DNA of 64,000 bases from Rhododendron vialii. Lineage: Eukaryota; Streptophyta; Magnoliopsida; Ericales; Ericaceae. Shown piece by piece: positions 23,260 through 35,110 of this stretch. Below the pieces are notes generated by a model. It saw only the letters and a program-made list of their open reading frames with translations. It did not search any database and was not told the origin of the DNA. Location of the stretch: positions 1,622,001 through 1,686,000 of the forward strand of contig NC_080558.1 of NCBI RefSeq assembly GCF_030253575.1. The letters are read 5' to 3'. Position 1 is the stretch's first letter, and each line of letters begins with the position of its first letter. The position numbers and the translations under genes were made by a program.

Positions 23260-23275
23260 CTTTTGGCGCCAAAAG
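23260..23275. promoter_or_regulatory. Perfect palindromic E2F-type site
   Basis: CTTTTGGCGCCAAAAG is a 16-bp perfect palindrome containing the E2F/DP consensus TTTGGCGCCAAA. It lies about 145 bp upstream of the start codon of the F-box/LRR gene. Function is inferred from sequence and position only. Confidence 0.6.
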
Positions 23276-23417
23276 GTTCCCTTTCTTATATGTAGAGGTG
23301 TGCCGTGTGCGTATATCATGGCTTTTTAGGGTTTCATTTGATAAAACCCTGACCTGACGACTTGTTTTTCATTTAGACCGATTCGATTCAGTGTTTCTCC
23401 GGTGGTATTTAAGCAAA

Positions 23418-26400
23418 ATGATGATTACAAGGCAATCGGATTCTGGCGGTGAAGGTATCTCTATCTCTCTTCTCTCTCTAGTCTCTCTCTTTCGTATTCA
23501 GTCATGCAATGAACTTCTAGACGTTGAAAATTTGGCCAATATCGATTGATTGTTGCGGCTTGCGATTCACTATTTGAGTTTTTGTTTTTGTTTTTTGGCT
23601 GCTGCTGTTCAATTCGAGAACTCATCTGTTGCCTCTAGTGATTCACCTCTGGTGCTTTGTTTTTTCATTCCGTAGATTTTCACAATCACGTAGCCTGCAA
23701 ATGTGTAAATCGTTAGACAAAAGTGAAACTAAAAAAAAAAAGGAATTTGAGTATCTGGGCCAACACATGGAAGATTGGATCGAGCTCCTATACGTATTGG
23801 ATTGAACTGATTTTTCACTCGCCCATTCTTTTTAAAAAAGGAAAAAATATCTTGAATGGCTTGGATCATACCCGGAGTGGGCACTGCGTGTCCGTCAGTT
23901 CCCACCGTCGGTTCCTCCCTTCGGTTTCCTTAGCTTTTTCGCAATTAAAATGAAGAGTTAGGTTTGAGATCATTGACTAATTGGCGGGCACCTAATCGGT
24001 GGTTTTAGCTGTATATGGCAAACGAGGAAGGACCATGGTCCCCTACCAACTTGGGTATCAAAGCATCTCTAGTGCTTTGTTTGTTCTTATTCACTAGTCA
24101 CTATATACAAGGGCCTCTGATGTTACGCTGATCCGCACCGGACGGCCATATTTGGCAGTAGGAAAGTGGGGATGGGGGGACTGTTAAGCAAGGATGCCAG
24201 GTTTTTTTTTTTGTGATAAGGCAAATCTAATTCTATTAATAATCTAAGAGGAAGGGGATTTGAATGGTGGAGTTTGAAACCCTCACCTGTTCAGAGGGAG
24301 TACAGTTTATTTCGATTTATAGAGTGACTTGGTGAACTTAGTTGGTGCATCCTATGAGCTGGCAAAGTTGAGTTTTGTTCACCCTCCACTTAAGAGGGTG
24401 AACATTACCCTTCTTCCTATTGGTTGAAATGATGTGGATCCCATCACTAAGTGATGTCATGCTTACCAAAAAGTGTATTGCATAGTAAGCATGACATCAC
24501 TTTGTAGTTGGATCCACATTATTTCAATCAATAAGAGAGAGAGTAATGTTCACCCTCTTGAACAAAATTGCACTCGAGTTTGCATTAGGAATCGGAGATT
24601 TGAAACAAGTGAGTGAGGGATAATTAGAATCCTATCAAGGGATAACTGTCATCCAAACTTTTGAAGTAAATGAAATTAATTGGCTGGAATGCAATCTGTT
24701 GGAAAATTTGCAAGAAGGATATTCTATTTTTTATTTGTCTCTGTTTGCTTATTTAACTTTTTTGTGCGGTATATGATTTTTTCGTTTGGATTCCTCCAGG
24801 GAACAATATCACTGTCATTGGAAAATGGAATCTGTGCAAGAGAGAATGTTTGATGAATCGTTGCAATTGTAAGGTTGACAGGATTTCTCAACTGCCGGAA
24901 CCAATCATTCACCACATCCTTTCTTTCCTCCACACAGAAGATGCAGTTTGTACGAGTATACTGTCAAAGCGGTGGCGTGGCATGTGGTGCACCTTCCCTG
25001 TTTTTGATTTTCAGTTAGATGAGTATTCATACTTAGCTAAGCACGGTATCAAAGATTGTGAAGCTGAGGCATCAAAAGATGAGTTTCTGAGTTTTGTAGA
25101 GGAATCTCTGAATCGAAGGCTTCTGCACAAGTTCAGTATTCATAAATTTCGGATGTCAATGAGCTTCTCAAATTTGGAACATTTGACCCCTTGGATGGAC
25201 CGCTGGCTTGCCATCATTATTGGGAGGAATGTGAAAGAGTTGGAACTAGAAGTCCCCCGTCATGAGACTAATGGACTTTACAGTGTGCCTCCGTTTGTAC
25301 TTGGTGCTAAATCTATAACAGTGCTAAAGTTGTCGAGATGTGATTTACATCTTACCTTAGCTGCTGGTATCAGCAAATTTTCTCAATTGCGAGAGTTGCA
25401 TCTCGGAAAAATGCACATCAATCAATGGATGATCCAAACTTTCACCTCTTCTTGTCCTTTGATAGAGATTTTGGAATTGAGTCTCTGCATTGGGCTGGAT
25501 TGTCTTTGCCTGCCTTCAAGCCTACTTCAACTCAATAAGGTTGTGCTGAGAAATTGCCATTGGCTTAAAACTGTGCAGATAGAGGTGCCTAATCTCGTTG
25601 ATTACATTTTTCAAAAATCATCTGATATTGCATGGAAGATCAGCATGTTTGCTTGCGGCAAGTCTCGTGATTACTTTTTTAAAAATTCATCTGATATTAC
25701 AAGCAAGATCAACATGGTTGCTTGCGGCAAGTCTCTTAGGAAGTTATCACTACTCATCGATACATTGACAGAGGAGGAATTCCAAAGTCTAATGTCTGTC
25801 ACTCCTAATGTCGAGTTTATGGAGTTAAGCTACCTTAAACGATTCTCAAGACTCAAGATTTCAAGTCAAAAGCTAAAGCGACTAGTTCTGAAAGACTGCA
25901 AGAAGTCGTTGGTTACTGAAATTGACACTCCAAACCTAGTGTCGGTTGAACATACTTGCTATCGAAGGTACCTGTGCATCAATTACATCAACACCTCACA
26001 TCTCCGGGAAGTTTACTTGGAATCCGAACTTGCAAGTCATCACATTGGTTGGTTCACTAAACTGAAGGACTTTCTCACAAGCTTCCCTTACTCTGAAAAT
26101 TTCAGAGCGGTAGTTGTCTGCTCCAAGGTTTTTAATTTCAATTTTTCTCTTTTTCTTTTCTTTTCTTTTTGTTTGTTTTTAGTTCTTACCCCATAAAACT
26201 ATCGCTGATCCTGCATTATTTGATTTGACCAATTGAAAAGATTCATTCGTTTGTTTGCTAATGGTATTTTGCAGAATGTCAGTATTCATGATAAGTTAAG
26301 AGAATTCTTTCTTCCGCCACTCTATAACCTCAAGGATCTGAATCCTCAAATTATTATTTCTTCAAGGGCTTTTACAGAAGTATTAAATCGTATATTTTAC

Positions 26401-26784
26401 GCATGCCACCATGATACTTTATCTCTTATATCAATGTGCTCATGCAGCAAAGATCTCGAGGTATTTCTTAATATTGCAAATATTTTGCTAAATCTGATAA
26501 ATTTGTGCACTATACTTGTTTATTCATTCAATTTACAGTTGTTATATCACACAATAGTGGAGCAAGAAGAAAACAGTGAACGTTATGGAGGTAGAAGAAG
26601 AAACTGGAGGCACTTTCTTGGTGGATTTGAGATCGAGAATCTTGAAGGCACCAAAGAGAAGAGGACATCCCCGTGGAGAGATTTCTTAAAGTCATATTCA
26701 AGTGTTCCATACCAGGTGGTTGCACTTAGGTTAGAATGGAAATGCTTGAACATTGAGTGGAAAGTTTCACGTGTGATGTTTTAG
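23418..26784 (+). CDS. F-box/LRR-repeat protein, four exons
   Basis: Model: 23418-23454, 24800-26127, 26275-26460, 26539-26784, giving about 598 aa. All junctions are GT-AG and keep phase: exon 1 (MMITRQSDSGGEG) passes one base to exon 2 and the frame is open from its first base. The F-box is at about residues 37-80 (RISQLPEPIIHHILSFLH, SILSKRWRG). Leucine-rich segments of the plant F-box/LRR type follow (SITVLKLSRCDL, LRELHLGKM). Residues near 275-305 hold two copies of a DYxFxxSSDI-K-ACGKS unit, an internal duplication. Such proteins bind SKP1-like adaptors and pick targets for SCF ubiquitin ligases. Intron 1 (1,345 bp) contains a MITE. Intron 3 is 78 nt, has no in-frame stop and could be retained without breaking the frame. 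An ATG at 24853 would give a shorter protein, but exon 1 fits better. Confidence 0.8.
24392..24559. mobile_element. Foldback MITE in intron 1 of the F-box/LRR gene
   Basis: Perfect 17-bp inverted termini (AAGAGGGTGAACATTAC and complement) bound a 168-bp element. Its inner arms also pair (GATGTGGATCC with GGATCCACATT; GTGATGTCATGCTTAC with its complement). Just outside the left end, GTTCACCCTC is an inverted copy of the terminus, so the true outer border may be near 24378 and the target duplicate is unclear. The superfamily is not assigned. Confidence 0.75.
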
Positions 26785-27460
26785 TTTTCAATTTGTACCA
26801 AAAAATAATTTATCTGAGTGACAATTCCAGTTTGAATAAGTGATTGTTTTCCCCCCTTTTTTTCCTTGCATATATTTACAGGAGAGTAGTTGCAATAAGT
26901 AGGCTTAGCTAAGTAATGGTAGTTGGGCAACTCCAGGGAGGGATTGCTCGGTGCAATCGGAGGTCTTGGGAAGCTTTTGGTCTGGGGTTCCAATTCCACA
27001 TGTATTCTATCAATTCTTGCTTTGGGATATGGGGCTTTTGTGTCTAGTTTGATTGGGCTTTCTACTAGTGGATGGTGAGACTGGTGTTTTGAATTTTTAG
27101 AATGGAAATGCTTGAAGATGTGTGGAAAGGTTCACGTGTGATTTTTTAGATTTCAATTTGTACCGAAAAATAATTTATCCGAGTGACAATTTCTAGTTTG
27201 AATAAGTGATTGTTTTCCCGCCTTTTTTTCCTTGCATATATTTACAGAAGAGTAGTTGCAATAAGTAGGCCTAGCTAAGTAATGGTAGTTGGGCAACTCC
27301 AGGAGGGATTGCTTGCTGCAATCAGAGGTCTTGGGAAGCTTTTGGTCTGGGGTTCCACTTCCACATGTATTCTATCAATTCTTGCTTTGGGATATGGGGC
27401 TTTTGCGTCTAGTTTGATTGGGCCACCTACTAGTGGATGGTGAGATTGGTCTTTTGAATT
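26731..27460 (+). repeat. Tandem duplication of about 366 bp containing the last F-box/LRR exon end
   Basis: Unit 1 starts at 26731 and unit 2 at 27097 (both TTAGAATGGAAATGCTTGAA). Similarity runs through the stop codon region and the 3' flank to about 27460 (shared CTACTAGTGGATGGTGAGA). The first unit carries the real end of the gene; the second is non-coding. Confidence 0.88.
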
Positions 27461-28860
27461 TTTCGAATTTTTCGGCCAATGGACATTGGCCGAATACGGA
27501 GTTATTAAGAAAAGGTAATGGTGTTGGGGCTTCAAAGTTGAATTGTGATTGCACCGGAGCCATGAGACTCTCCTTGGTGGATCCTTGTGTAGTGTAATAT
27601 TGGGCGTTAAATTGGTTTCAAAGTAATTATGGATAGAGTTAATCGCCTTTGGAATCTAGAAGAGATGTTCACTCCAGTTGATCTGGGTTTGGGTTTTTAG
27701 TTCATTAAGTTTGAATCCAAATCTGATTATAACAAGGTCTATCTGATTATAACAAGGTCTACACAGGGGTCATTGGATAGTTCAGAACCACTACCTCATG
27801 GTTAGGAAATAGTATCCAGATTTCAAAGCGGACAAAGCTACAACGATTAAGACTCCGGCTTGGTTACGTTTTCCTTTGCTTCCCATTGAATACTATTACG
27901 AGGAAATCATTCTCAGAATTGCACGGAAACTAAGAAAAACCATTGAAACTGGACAACAAAACGAAGGAATCACTTCGGGCCAGCTATGCTCGTGTTTGTG
28001 TGTAAATTGATTTGAGCGAGCCCCTTGAATGAGAGTCATCCTCATTACAGAAGGCCCAAACGAGAGTCATCCTCATCATGCTCTAATCATGACGCTAAGA
28101 ACTTATTGAATCCCACTGGCTCTAACTTGAGAGTCATGTTATTAGCCTATTAGGGGTAGAACAACAGGAGGCTCTGGGGATGATGGAGCTAGGAAGCTCC
28201 CCAATCCATTTGCCTTCCAGTTATGGAAGATGGCCAGGGTATTGGGCAATTTAGACTTATTTATCTTTGTTTTTCGTATTGTTTGAATGAACATCTGAAG
28301 TATCAAAAAAATAAAAAAAGAGGGAAAAAACAAAACTAGAGAAGCATCTCTGCATCATGTTCCAGGCTAGTCCCCCAACTCTTCTCCTGTAGCATACAAC
28401 TTAACCTTTTCCCAATAGAAAATGCAAGCCCATTATCAAGTGATTTTCTTCCATTTCGGTGAGTTTGCTACAAATGACTTTTTGCAGATTTTTCTCTTCG
28501 CCTTCACGACAGCACAGCATAACTGATGATTCTCTACACTATTAAACTTGTATTGAAACTGCAAAAAAAAAAAAAAAAACTTGATGGTTAATGATGCTAA
28601 AACTAACTATACACACGAAAAGTTTCATGCTTTCAAATAGCACTCAAGTGTTTTTTACCTGGAAAGACTTTCTCCTATTGGGGTCACCCGTAGACACAAT
28701 ATGTAGGGCGCTAATGTGTGGGCATCTTCTAAGTGCATAGAAGGCAATACCAATTAATATATTCTCTTACATAGCCTCGATCACCTCAATGATTAAGGTC
28801 TTCAAATCAAAAAGCACACCTTCTTGTTCGTATGGAACCACTATTTTCCTAGTGAATTAA
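27461..28860. other. Gene-free stretch
   Basis: I find no supported gene. A tandem pair of ATCTGATTATAACAAGGTCT lies at about 27722-27762. A 17-bp A run at 28563-28579 may be an old retrotransposed tail. Short direct repeats of GAGAGTCATCCTCAT lie at 28029-28074. Confidence 0.4.
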
Positions 28861-28932
28861 TTTAAAAAACAAAAAATAAGTGAGTGAACAAAAATGACTA
28901 GAATTGTAGTATGAGAGAATTTGACTACATAC

Positions 28933-29270
28933 CTTATCAGAGAGGACGAGCAAAGTAAGAGTTTCAACCCCTCGGGAAAGGCTTGACAACCCAAACGACA
29001 AAAACGTATCGTACCAATCTGATGCCGTCTCCTCATTCAGGATATAAAAGTCTAATGTTGATGTTTGTTCAATCTTATCATGGCAAACCGTTTCAAGGTT
29101 GCCACCTGTTTGCACCCCATGCAAAATAATGTTTCCAAAGCGAATTGCTCGCTCCCCTGTAGTCGAACAACTATCACTTTCAGTTCACTGCCATCCAAAG
29201 GGAGACATAAAAGGCCGGGTCGGTATCCGTTTGTGTGAACAAGGGCGAAACTAGGAATTAATTCTGCCAT
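28933..29270 (-). pseudogene. Second copy of the unrecognised gene (partial)
   Basis: The minus frame starts with ATG at 29270 (MAELIPSFALVHTNGYRPGL, then LLCLPLDGSELKVIVV, LQGSEQFALET). After a TAG at 29052 a second frame continues (DFYILNEETASDWYDTF, ending LLVLSDK) to a good GTATGT donor at 28932. It is paralogous to the first exon at 18101 and to the tail at 7921-8102. The break near 29055 and the missing middle exons make it a fragment. I do not recognise the family. Confidence 0.5.
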
Positions 29271-30469
29271 GAGCTAACCTCAATTGTATAGATTATATCA
29301 AGATAAGTATTGCGTATCATAGAATACGTTTGTTGGAAGAATTAGAGTTTCCATTGTTTAATTAGACAAGATTTTTGGAAGAGGAAGAATACTAAAGACA
29401 GGGGAGGAGAGTATCTGTATTACATTTGACCTGAGAATTTTTTTTGGGCTTGATACAAAATAGCTAGAATCTATCCCTATTTATACTAATGTATGGAAGA
29501 CTCTAGTACAAAGATATTTTCATACAAGATAAACTGTGGTAATTCTAGAATTATTCATGTGACTAATTCTCACAAAAAAAACTCAAGATATTTCACAAGA
29601 ATATTCTAGAGCGATAGATAATTTAGAGTTTCTAAAAACTAAATATTTATATATTCTTCAATTAATATCTTTCATCTTTGGGTTTTGTCAATTGGATTTG
29701 TTTGGACTTAACTTTCTTGTGTCAAAATATTAAATTTAGTTTATACTTCAACAACGTTAGTCATATTTAATATACAATTAAAAAGTAGATACATCTAATA
29801 ACACCAACAAACTATGCTTACATTTTAAAAAAAGATTTAAGATGCAAAGTTTCAATTCTCTTTGAGTCCTGATTTACAAATTTAGATTTTTTCAGTCGAA
29901 ACAAATTAATATAATGCAATTTTTTTTTGATGCAAACTAACAAATATTTATCTGATGTGAAAATTTTATGAAAAATAGTCTAATAATTTAGTATGGCCAA
30001 ACTTACCTTGACAGTCCAATTTTGTCGAAACAAATATGATGCAACTAGAAATAAGTCAACATTATACCAAATATATTTTTGGATAACTTTATATTCCAAA
30101 GTTTATGAAATGAAGGACTGAATTATGTTAAAAAATGATGGCCCAATTTCTCGAGAGATTTACTAATTCTTCCAAAATGAGGATTGCCCACGAGCCACAT
30201 AATTATATATAAATTTTTATTTTGTTGGACTTACCATGTACTCATGGGCCGGGGAAATTGAGGCCATGGTGACATAGTAAAATTAAGATTCTCCAAAAGG
30301 CACATTAAGAGTTTTTGGGTTTTGATTGATAGAACTAATAGAGAAAAAATATGTAATCTCAGTATCTCACTAGTAGTGCATTACCATTGCCTACAGCACT
30401 CCTCCAGAAATTACCCGTACATGATAAACTCTTGTTGGAAATCAAAATTAGTCGGATATAGGAAATTAA
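29271..30469. other. Promoter block duplicate and AT-rich flank
   Basis: 29271-29870 is the counterpart of 18110-18715. The rest is AT-rich without a supported gene. Confidence 0.5.
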
Positions 30470-30633
30470 GGCTCCGTTTGTTTGGGTGTAAATATTTTCC
30501 ATTAATTGGATGAAAATAACTTATCCTTAAATCTTCGATAAGTTATTTTTCGAAATCAACCCGCTGCCTTTTATTGCAATTCTAAAAAAATATTTTAGAT
30601 TGTAAAACATTTTACATCGAAACAAATGGAGCC
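30470..30633. mobile_element. Tourist-type MITE (PIF/Harbinger)
   Basis: The 164-bp element has inverted ends GGCTCCGTTTGTTTGGGTG and complement of GGCTCCATTTGTTTCGATG, and is flanked by TAA on both sides (30467-30469, 30634-30636). Confidence 0.85.
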
Positions 30634-30865
30634 TAAATGTAGATGCACATATGCATAGTTAAAAGGGAGGGGGGGAAATACAGCATCATTCGAAATCTTA
30701 CCACAAACAAAACAATAAGAAGCCATCTAACATGTGAAAGGAACATTAATTTTAAGAGTCAACTGTTTGATAGGTCATGGCATGAAAAGAAGTACGACAA
30801 CATGCCAATAATCAACCAAAAATCGACATGAACCATAGCTAATCACTACAGGATCTGCACCAAAA

Positions 30866-31130
30866 TTAAAACCTCTTCCTATCATCAGGCATCTTGATGA
30901 ACAATTTCCTCCAATATTGATCCTCAAACATCCTCGAGGCCTTCTCATAGCCTCGACCTTCCACAATCTGGACCAACTCGGAGGAAATCCAAGCATCTTA
31001 CATGTTGAAAAAGTATCCGCTTCAACTCGAAGCCTTGGAGTTGTCTAAGTCTGAACTCGGTTCCACCTCATAACTTTCTTCCTTTTCGGAAGATTGACCG
31101 CTCCTGGCTTCATCTAGCGTTCTCGGAAAC
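30866..31130 (-). pseudogene. Unrecognised gene fragment
   Basis: On the minus strand, after a possible acceptor (GGATAG at 31131), a frame reads FPRTLDEARSGQSSEKEESY and on to KASS. It then meets a TGA and a TAA, and continues in the same frame as DAWISSELVQIVEGRGYEKA up to FIKMPDDRKRF and a TAA at 30866. The acidic, serine-rich first part and the second part read like real protein. The two stops between them might lie in a very short removed segment or mark decay. I do not recognise the family. Confidence 0.35.
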
Positions 31131-31489
31131 CTATCCAAAAGAGTGTTTTGATCAAGGAGAAAAATGAAGAAAGTAACTGACTTAAAAGCTCCACACATAC
31201 AAAATATGCCAATTCTTTGAAACGAGCGTTCATCAACATCAAATGGGAAAATGAGGGTAGAGAGACGTAAATGACCAGATAGAAAGGAGACATAGTGCCA
31301 AACCATGAGTATTTTGTCGTGTCCACCTGTTCTTAAAAGGTGGCACGTGATTTCAAAGTTGTGGACTCAATAGAACAGGCTTAAGAGATTTTTAGTTTTT
31401 CTTCTGAAGCGACCATCACTCCATTGCCAATCTTAATCTTAGTTTTAACCCTGACCAAAACAAGAAAGTAATCAGAAATGTAAGGGGCT

Positions 31490-32443
31490 AGAGATGCTGT
31501 CCCTGCCTCAATGCTGTCCCTGCCTCAATGTAGTTACGGGGTTTTTTCTCTTAAAGTCCATTAGCATCAAGGCCCTGAAATCTTGGGACCCACCTGTATC
31601 AACATCCCGTAGAATACCATACTTAGAAATACTTCTGCAATTGAATGTTGGACTCATGGCCTTGTATTGGTCAGTGACTATTGACAACGGAAGGCGACCT
31701 GACAATGCCCTATGCCATGTCTGAAAAACCCAAGTACAAGAATCATCGAATTCATCAGCGATCAAAGCACACCTGAAAGAACCGGTTGCGTATTTTGGTT
31801 AATTTCAAAAAATGAAGCAATTGGCACCATATAACTACTGCTTCTGTACGAGGTATCAAAAACAATGGCATCCACAAATTGAGTGCACAAAATATAGACC
31901 GGCACAAGAAAATGCTCCTGCATTTGCCTTCATCAACTTTCACTGCATTAAAGAATCCAGAATCTTCTGCTTGACGAGACTGAAAATACTCCTGAAGCAC
32001 TGGGAACCAATCGCTTCCAAGAGTACTTTGACAAGGTTGAAGCCACCATTTGTTCCAACTAAATCCAAATTTTCCAACCCACTACTTAGTTCCTCCCTAA
32101 ATCCCTTTGGAGCGGCGGCAATTAGCCTACTAGGATCCATTGGAGAATCAAGATCATGATTTGTGTTCTTTTTGAAGCCGGTCAACTACCCATCTTCCTG
32201 TGTATTGCCTCTGTATCCTCATGAATGCACCACAACCTACTCTTGAAGGGTGTCGATGCCCTTCCTTGGAGCACAAAAATCTTCTAGAGGTAATTGAACC
32301 GTCATGTTTCAAACGGAACAACTGACCAATCCAGACTTTTAGGCCAAAGCTAGCCGCATATGCATAGTAAAATATCTGCACTTCCTTAGAAGAGCCAAAT
32401 TCAAGACCTTTGCATGTTCAACTTTGGTATTTCTTCTGCTTCC
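31490..32443 (-). pseudogene. Degraded partial copy of the FRS7/FRS12-like gene
   Basis: Minus-strand reading fragments match the gene at 2491-4812 closely. They begin before the second FAR1 domain (ITSRRFLCSKEGHRHPSRVG), run through LENLDLVGTNGGFNLVKV and LQEYFQSRQAEDSGFFNAV into the transposase core, then jump from DQYKA to SKYGILRDVDTGG, skipping about 0.8 kb of the parent. Several frame changes are present, and a short duplication of CTGTCCCTGCCTCAATG sits at its 3' end. The parent has no intron in this stretch, so the copy mechanism (mRNA or DNA) cannot be told. Confidence 0.9.
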
Positions 32444-33743
32444 TCTTATTTTAGGCATTTAAAACCCATTCAAGATCAATTCACAAATAAACAAACAATT
32501 CTATAGAGAATGGGCTTTAACAAAGCCAACCGGAACATCAAGCTTGTTACTAGCTTCTTGGGCTTGCTCGAACATGAAATAAACTAAGTTTCTCACTCAA
32601 ATGGTCATTGATTAGATTAAAGCTTATCTGAGACCAACTAAAAAAGTTAAACAAAGTTAAACTTATTACTTTTTTGACACAACAAAATAACTTCATTTAT
32701 CATTAAAAGAAGTCATATTTAGAACATTAACACCACAATTGACGGGGAAACTTAGAACCAAAGAACTAAACAATGTCAAAAACCAAATAGAGGATGTAAA
32801 GACTAGGTCAAGACCACACATTATCTACAAGACAACAGTCTAATACCAGTCACAAAAAAAAAAAAATTCATTCTTCGAGTATGAATCAGCTTCTAAGAAG
32901 TTGCATTCCATAAAAAAAAAACCCAGATGTTATGTCCAATGGGTTGCCAAACCTAAGGACAACGAGGTAGCGAGTTCTCTTGATGCAAATGTCTGTATCC
33001 AGACTTATTAGTTTAGTGCAGCTGTAATGAAAGCCTCAATGATTTAGCTGGCTTTGCAGGATTAGCAATGAGATAGAGAGGATTGAGGCTAGGGATGCAA
33101 AAATTATCGCCAAACCAAAACAATAGGAAAGAGATAGGTCGCATGCGTTCCTTCCAATTAAGTCCAGAGGGGAAGATTGTTAAAGAGTGGAGATTTTGAT
33201 ATCGTCACCGCCAAATGCCAATCAACAATCTTACCTGGAACCCATACGTCCAAACATATTCAAATTGCTTATCCCCTAGAGTGGATGACACTAGTTGAAT
33301 CTCACTGTTTTCTCTTTCTCTAATAAGTACAAAGTATTGGAAAATTACACATGCATTCACTGCTAATGGCTGTACTTTGATGTTGCATGAGAAATGCCAT
33401 GTTTTCTATTTTATAAAAGTGCGGATATGTGATGTAAGAGTATTCAACAAGTATCCAATACTTCAAGAATAAAGAAAATTAAGCACTCATGCAGTCATGC
33501 TTCATAGGTCGCCTTCGCCACTTGTGTATGATCAACAGATCAAGGATATAATCTAAATTCAGCAAACATCACTAATCAATGCCCTACAACTCAGACTACA
33601 CAATACATACAAGTATCAACAAGGGATATGCGGATTTCTAACCTCCAAAAACATTAAAATATAGAAACTCACTTAATACACGATACATACAATTATTAAC
33701 CAAATACAGAAGGGACATAGTCTTTTCTACGTTGGAAATATAC
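32444..33743. other. Gene-free stretch with F-box intron homology
   Basis: 33520-33660 resembles 20730-20870, the intron of the other decayed F-box gene, so this is probably the 3' intron of the F-box copy next door. I found no matching last exon. Near 32660-32720 is T-rich sequence that could be a LINE 3' tail in antisense. Confidence 0.4.
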
Positions 33744-35056
33744 CTGATAACTCTTTGAACTTTCACCTGAAGAAGCTTCATAGTATCTCCTAATCCATCC
33801 TCCACGATTAGGTGAGACGAGGGTCTCAATGTATTTGTGCCTGACTGTATAGTGTCTTGGAAGGCCTGAAACCACCATTGTCCTGAGTGTTTCTTTACTT
33901 CGATTGTACACAACTAGTTTCTCTGTTAGATTCATCTAGCATATATTCTTCGTGAACATCTAATATCATACCATATATTTCGGATACAAATTCTTCTTCT
34001 GCTGACAAATACGAAAAATCCAATATATTCATCCGAGGATCAGCAATTGTAAATTTGGTCCACGACTCTCTTACCCTGTATTTCTTCATCATCCAAACAT
34101 CAACCAGTTGACTAGGCTGCCTAAGAACCAAACTGAGACAACTGCCAAGAACTACAATATGAGGAAACTCAAACTCGTGATCATCAAGCAAAGCAGGCCA
34201 CAGCACTTCCCTGAAAATCTCATCCAATAAATTGAAAGCAACAACTACACAACCATCCAAACCACCAGTCCTCTGACAAAGCCAATGGACCAGTCCTCTG
34301 ACAAAGCCAATGGAGAGGTTCACTAAAGTGAACCCCGGTAGCAGCATCCACAGGGATATAATGGGTTTCTTGAATTCTCCTCCAATGTTGCTGTCAATTC
34401 ACCGAGAACTGATGCTTGGAGCCTCCAAGCATCAGTTTTCAGTGACTCCAAGCATCAGTTTTCAGTGAATAGACAGCAACATACGTTATACTAGCATCAC
34501 CATGAAAGTCATAATGAAGGTAAGATTTAAAACGATCGTTATAAAGCATCACAACGTTGTAATCATCCGTATACGATTCATAACCCAACCCAGGTTGCAA
34601 AATGTATGACCCAAGAGGCGAAAAGGAGTCATCAAAGGCGATTCTGGCAGTTTCTTACATTCTCGAGTCAATGGATTCAATAAGAAGTTGGAATTACCTT
34701 CAGTAGAAACTAGAACCAAGCCATTGCAAGAGCCCGAAACGTCGAACCACTGGTAGGAGTGCTCGACCGGAGGAAAATCAAGCTTTTTTGCCTTCGGATT
34801 TGCGGAGGCGAAATCGACGGAGTAGAGAGCGGGAGGGCTAGAAATTAAAAGGACATTTTGAGGTTTGTTGGTAGTATTGGTTATATGAAGGTGGGTTTTG
34901 GAGAATTGGGGGGAAAAGATTAGGGAATTCCACGAGGGAGAAACACACTTTAATCGGCAGAGAGACTTTACCGGTAGGAGATAGTGTATGTGGGCGACGA
35001 TCTCCGGTGGAAAGGTGTCTGCTGATGGGGCTGTCGATGGTCCCAATTTCGGACAT
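33744..35056 (-). pseudogene. F-box protein with FBA-type region, decayed paralogue
   Basis: The ATG at 35056 and the F-box frame (FPPEIVAHIHYLLPVKSLCR, KCVSPSWNSLIF) are in different phases. The frame later breaks near 34550. Two local tandem duplications (GATGCTTGGAGCCTCC region at 34411-34450; CAGTCCTCTGACAAAGCCAATG at 34265-34310) and a further shift near 33930 follow. Matching blocks with the 20-22 kb copy include THLHITNTTNKPQ, CNGLVLVSTEG and LVSPNRGGWIRR, and both long exons end at a CAG/GT donor (33744 here). It is older and more damaged than the copy at 22 kb. Confidence 0.85.
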
Positions 35057-35110
35057 CTTGGTCGTTTTCTTCAGCTTTTAGACTTCGGGAAATTTCTGAT
35101 TTAGCAGTAA

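Noticed and set aside
24853-26196. Single-exon F-box gene starting at 24853
   Set aside because: The frame is open from the acceptor at 24799 and joins in phase to a 37-nt exon with ATG at 23418. The open tail past 26127 is intron.
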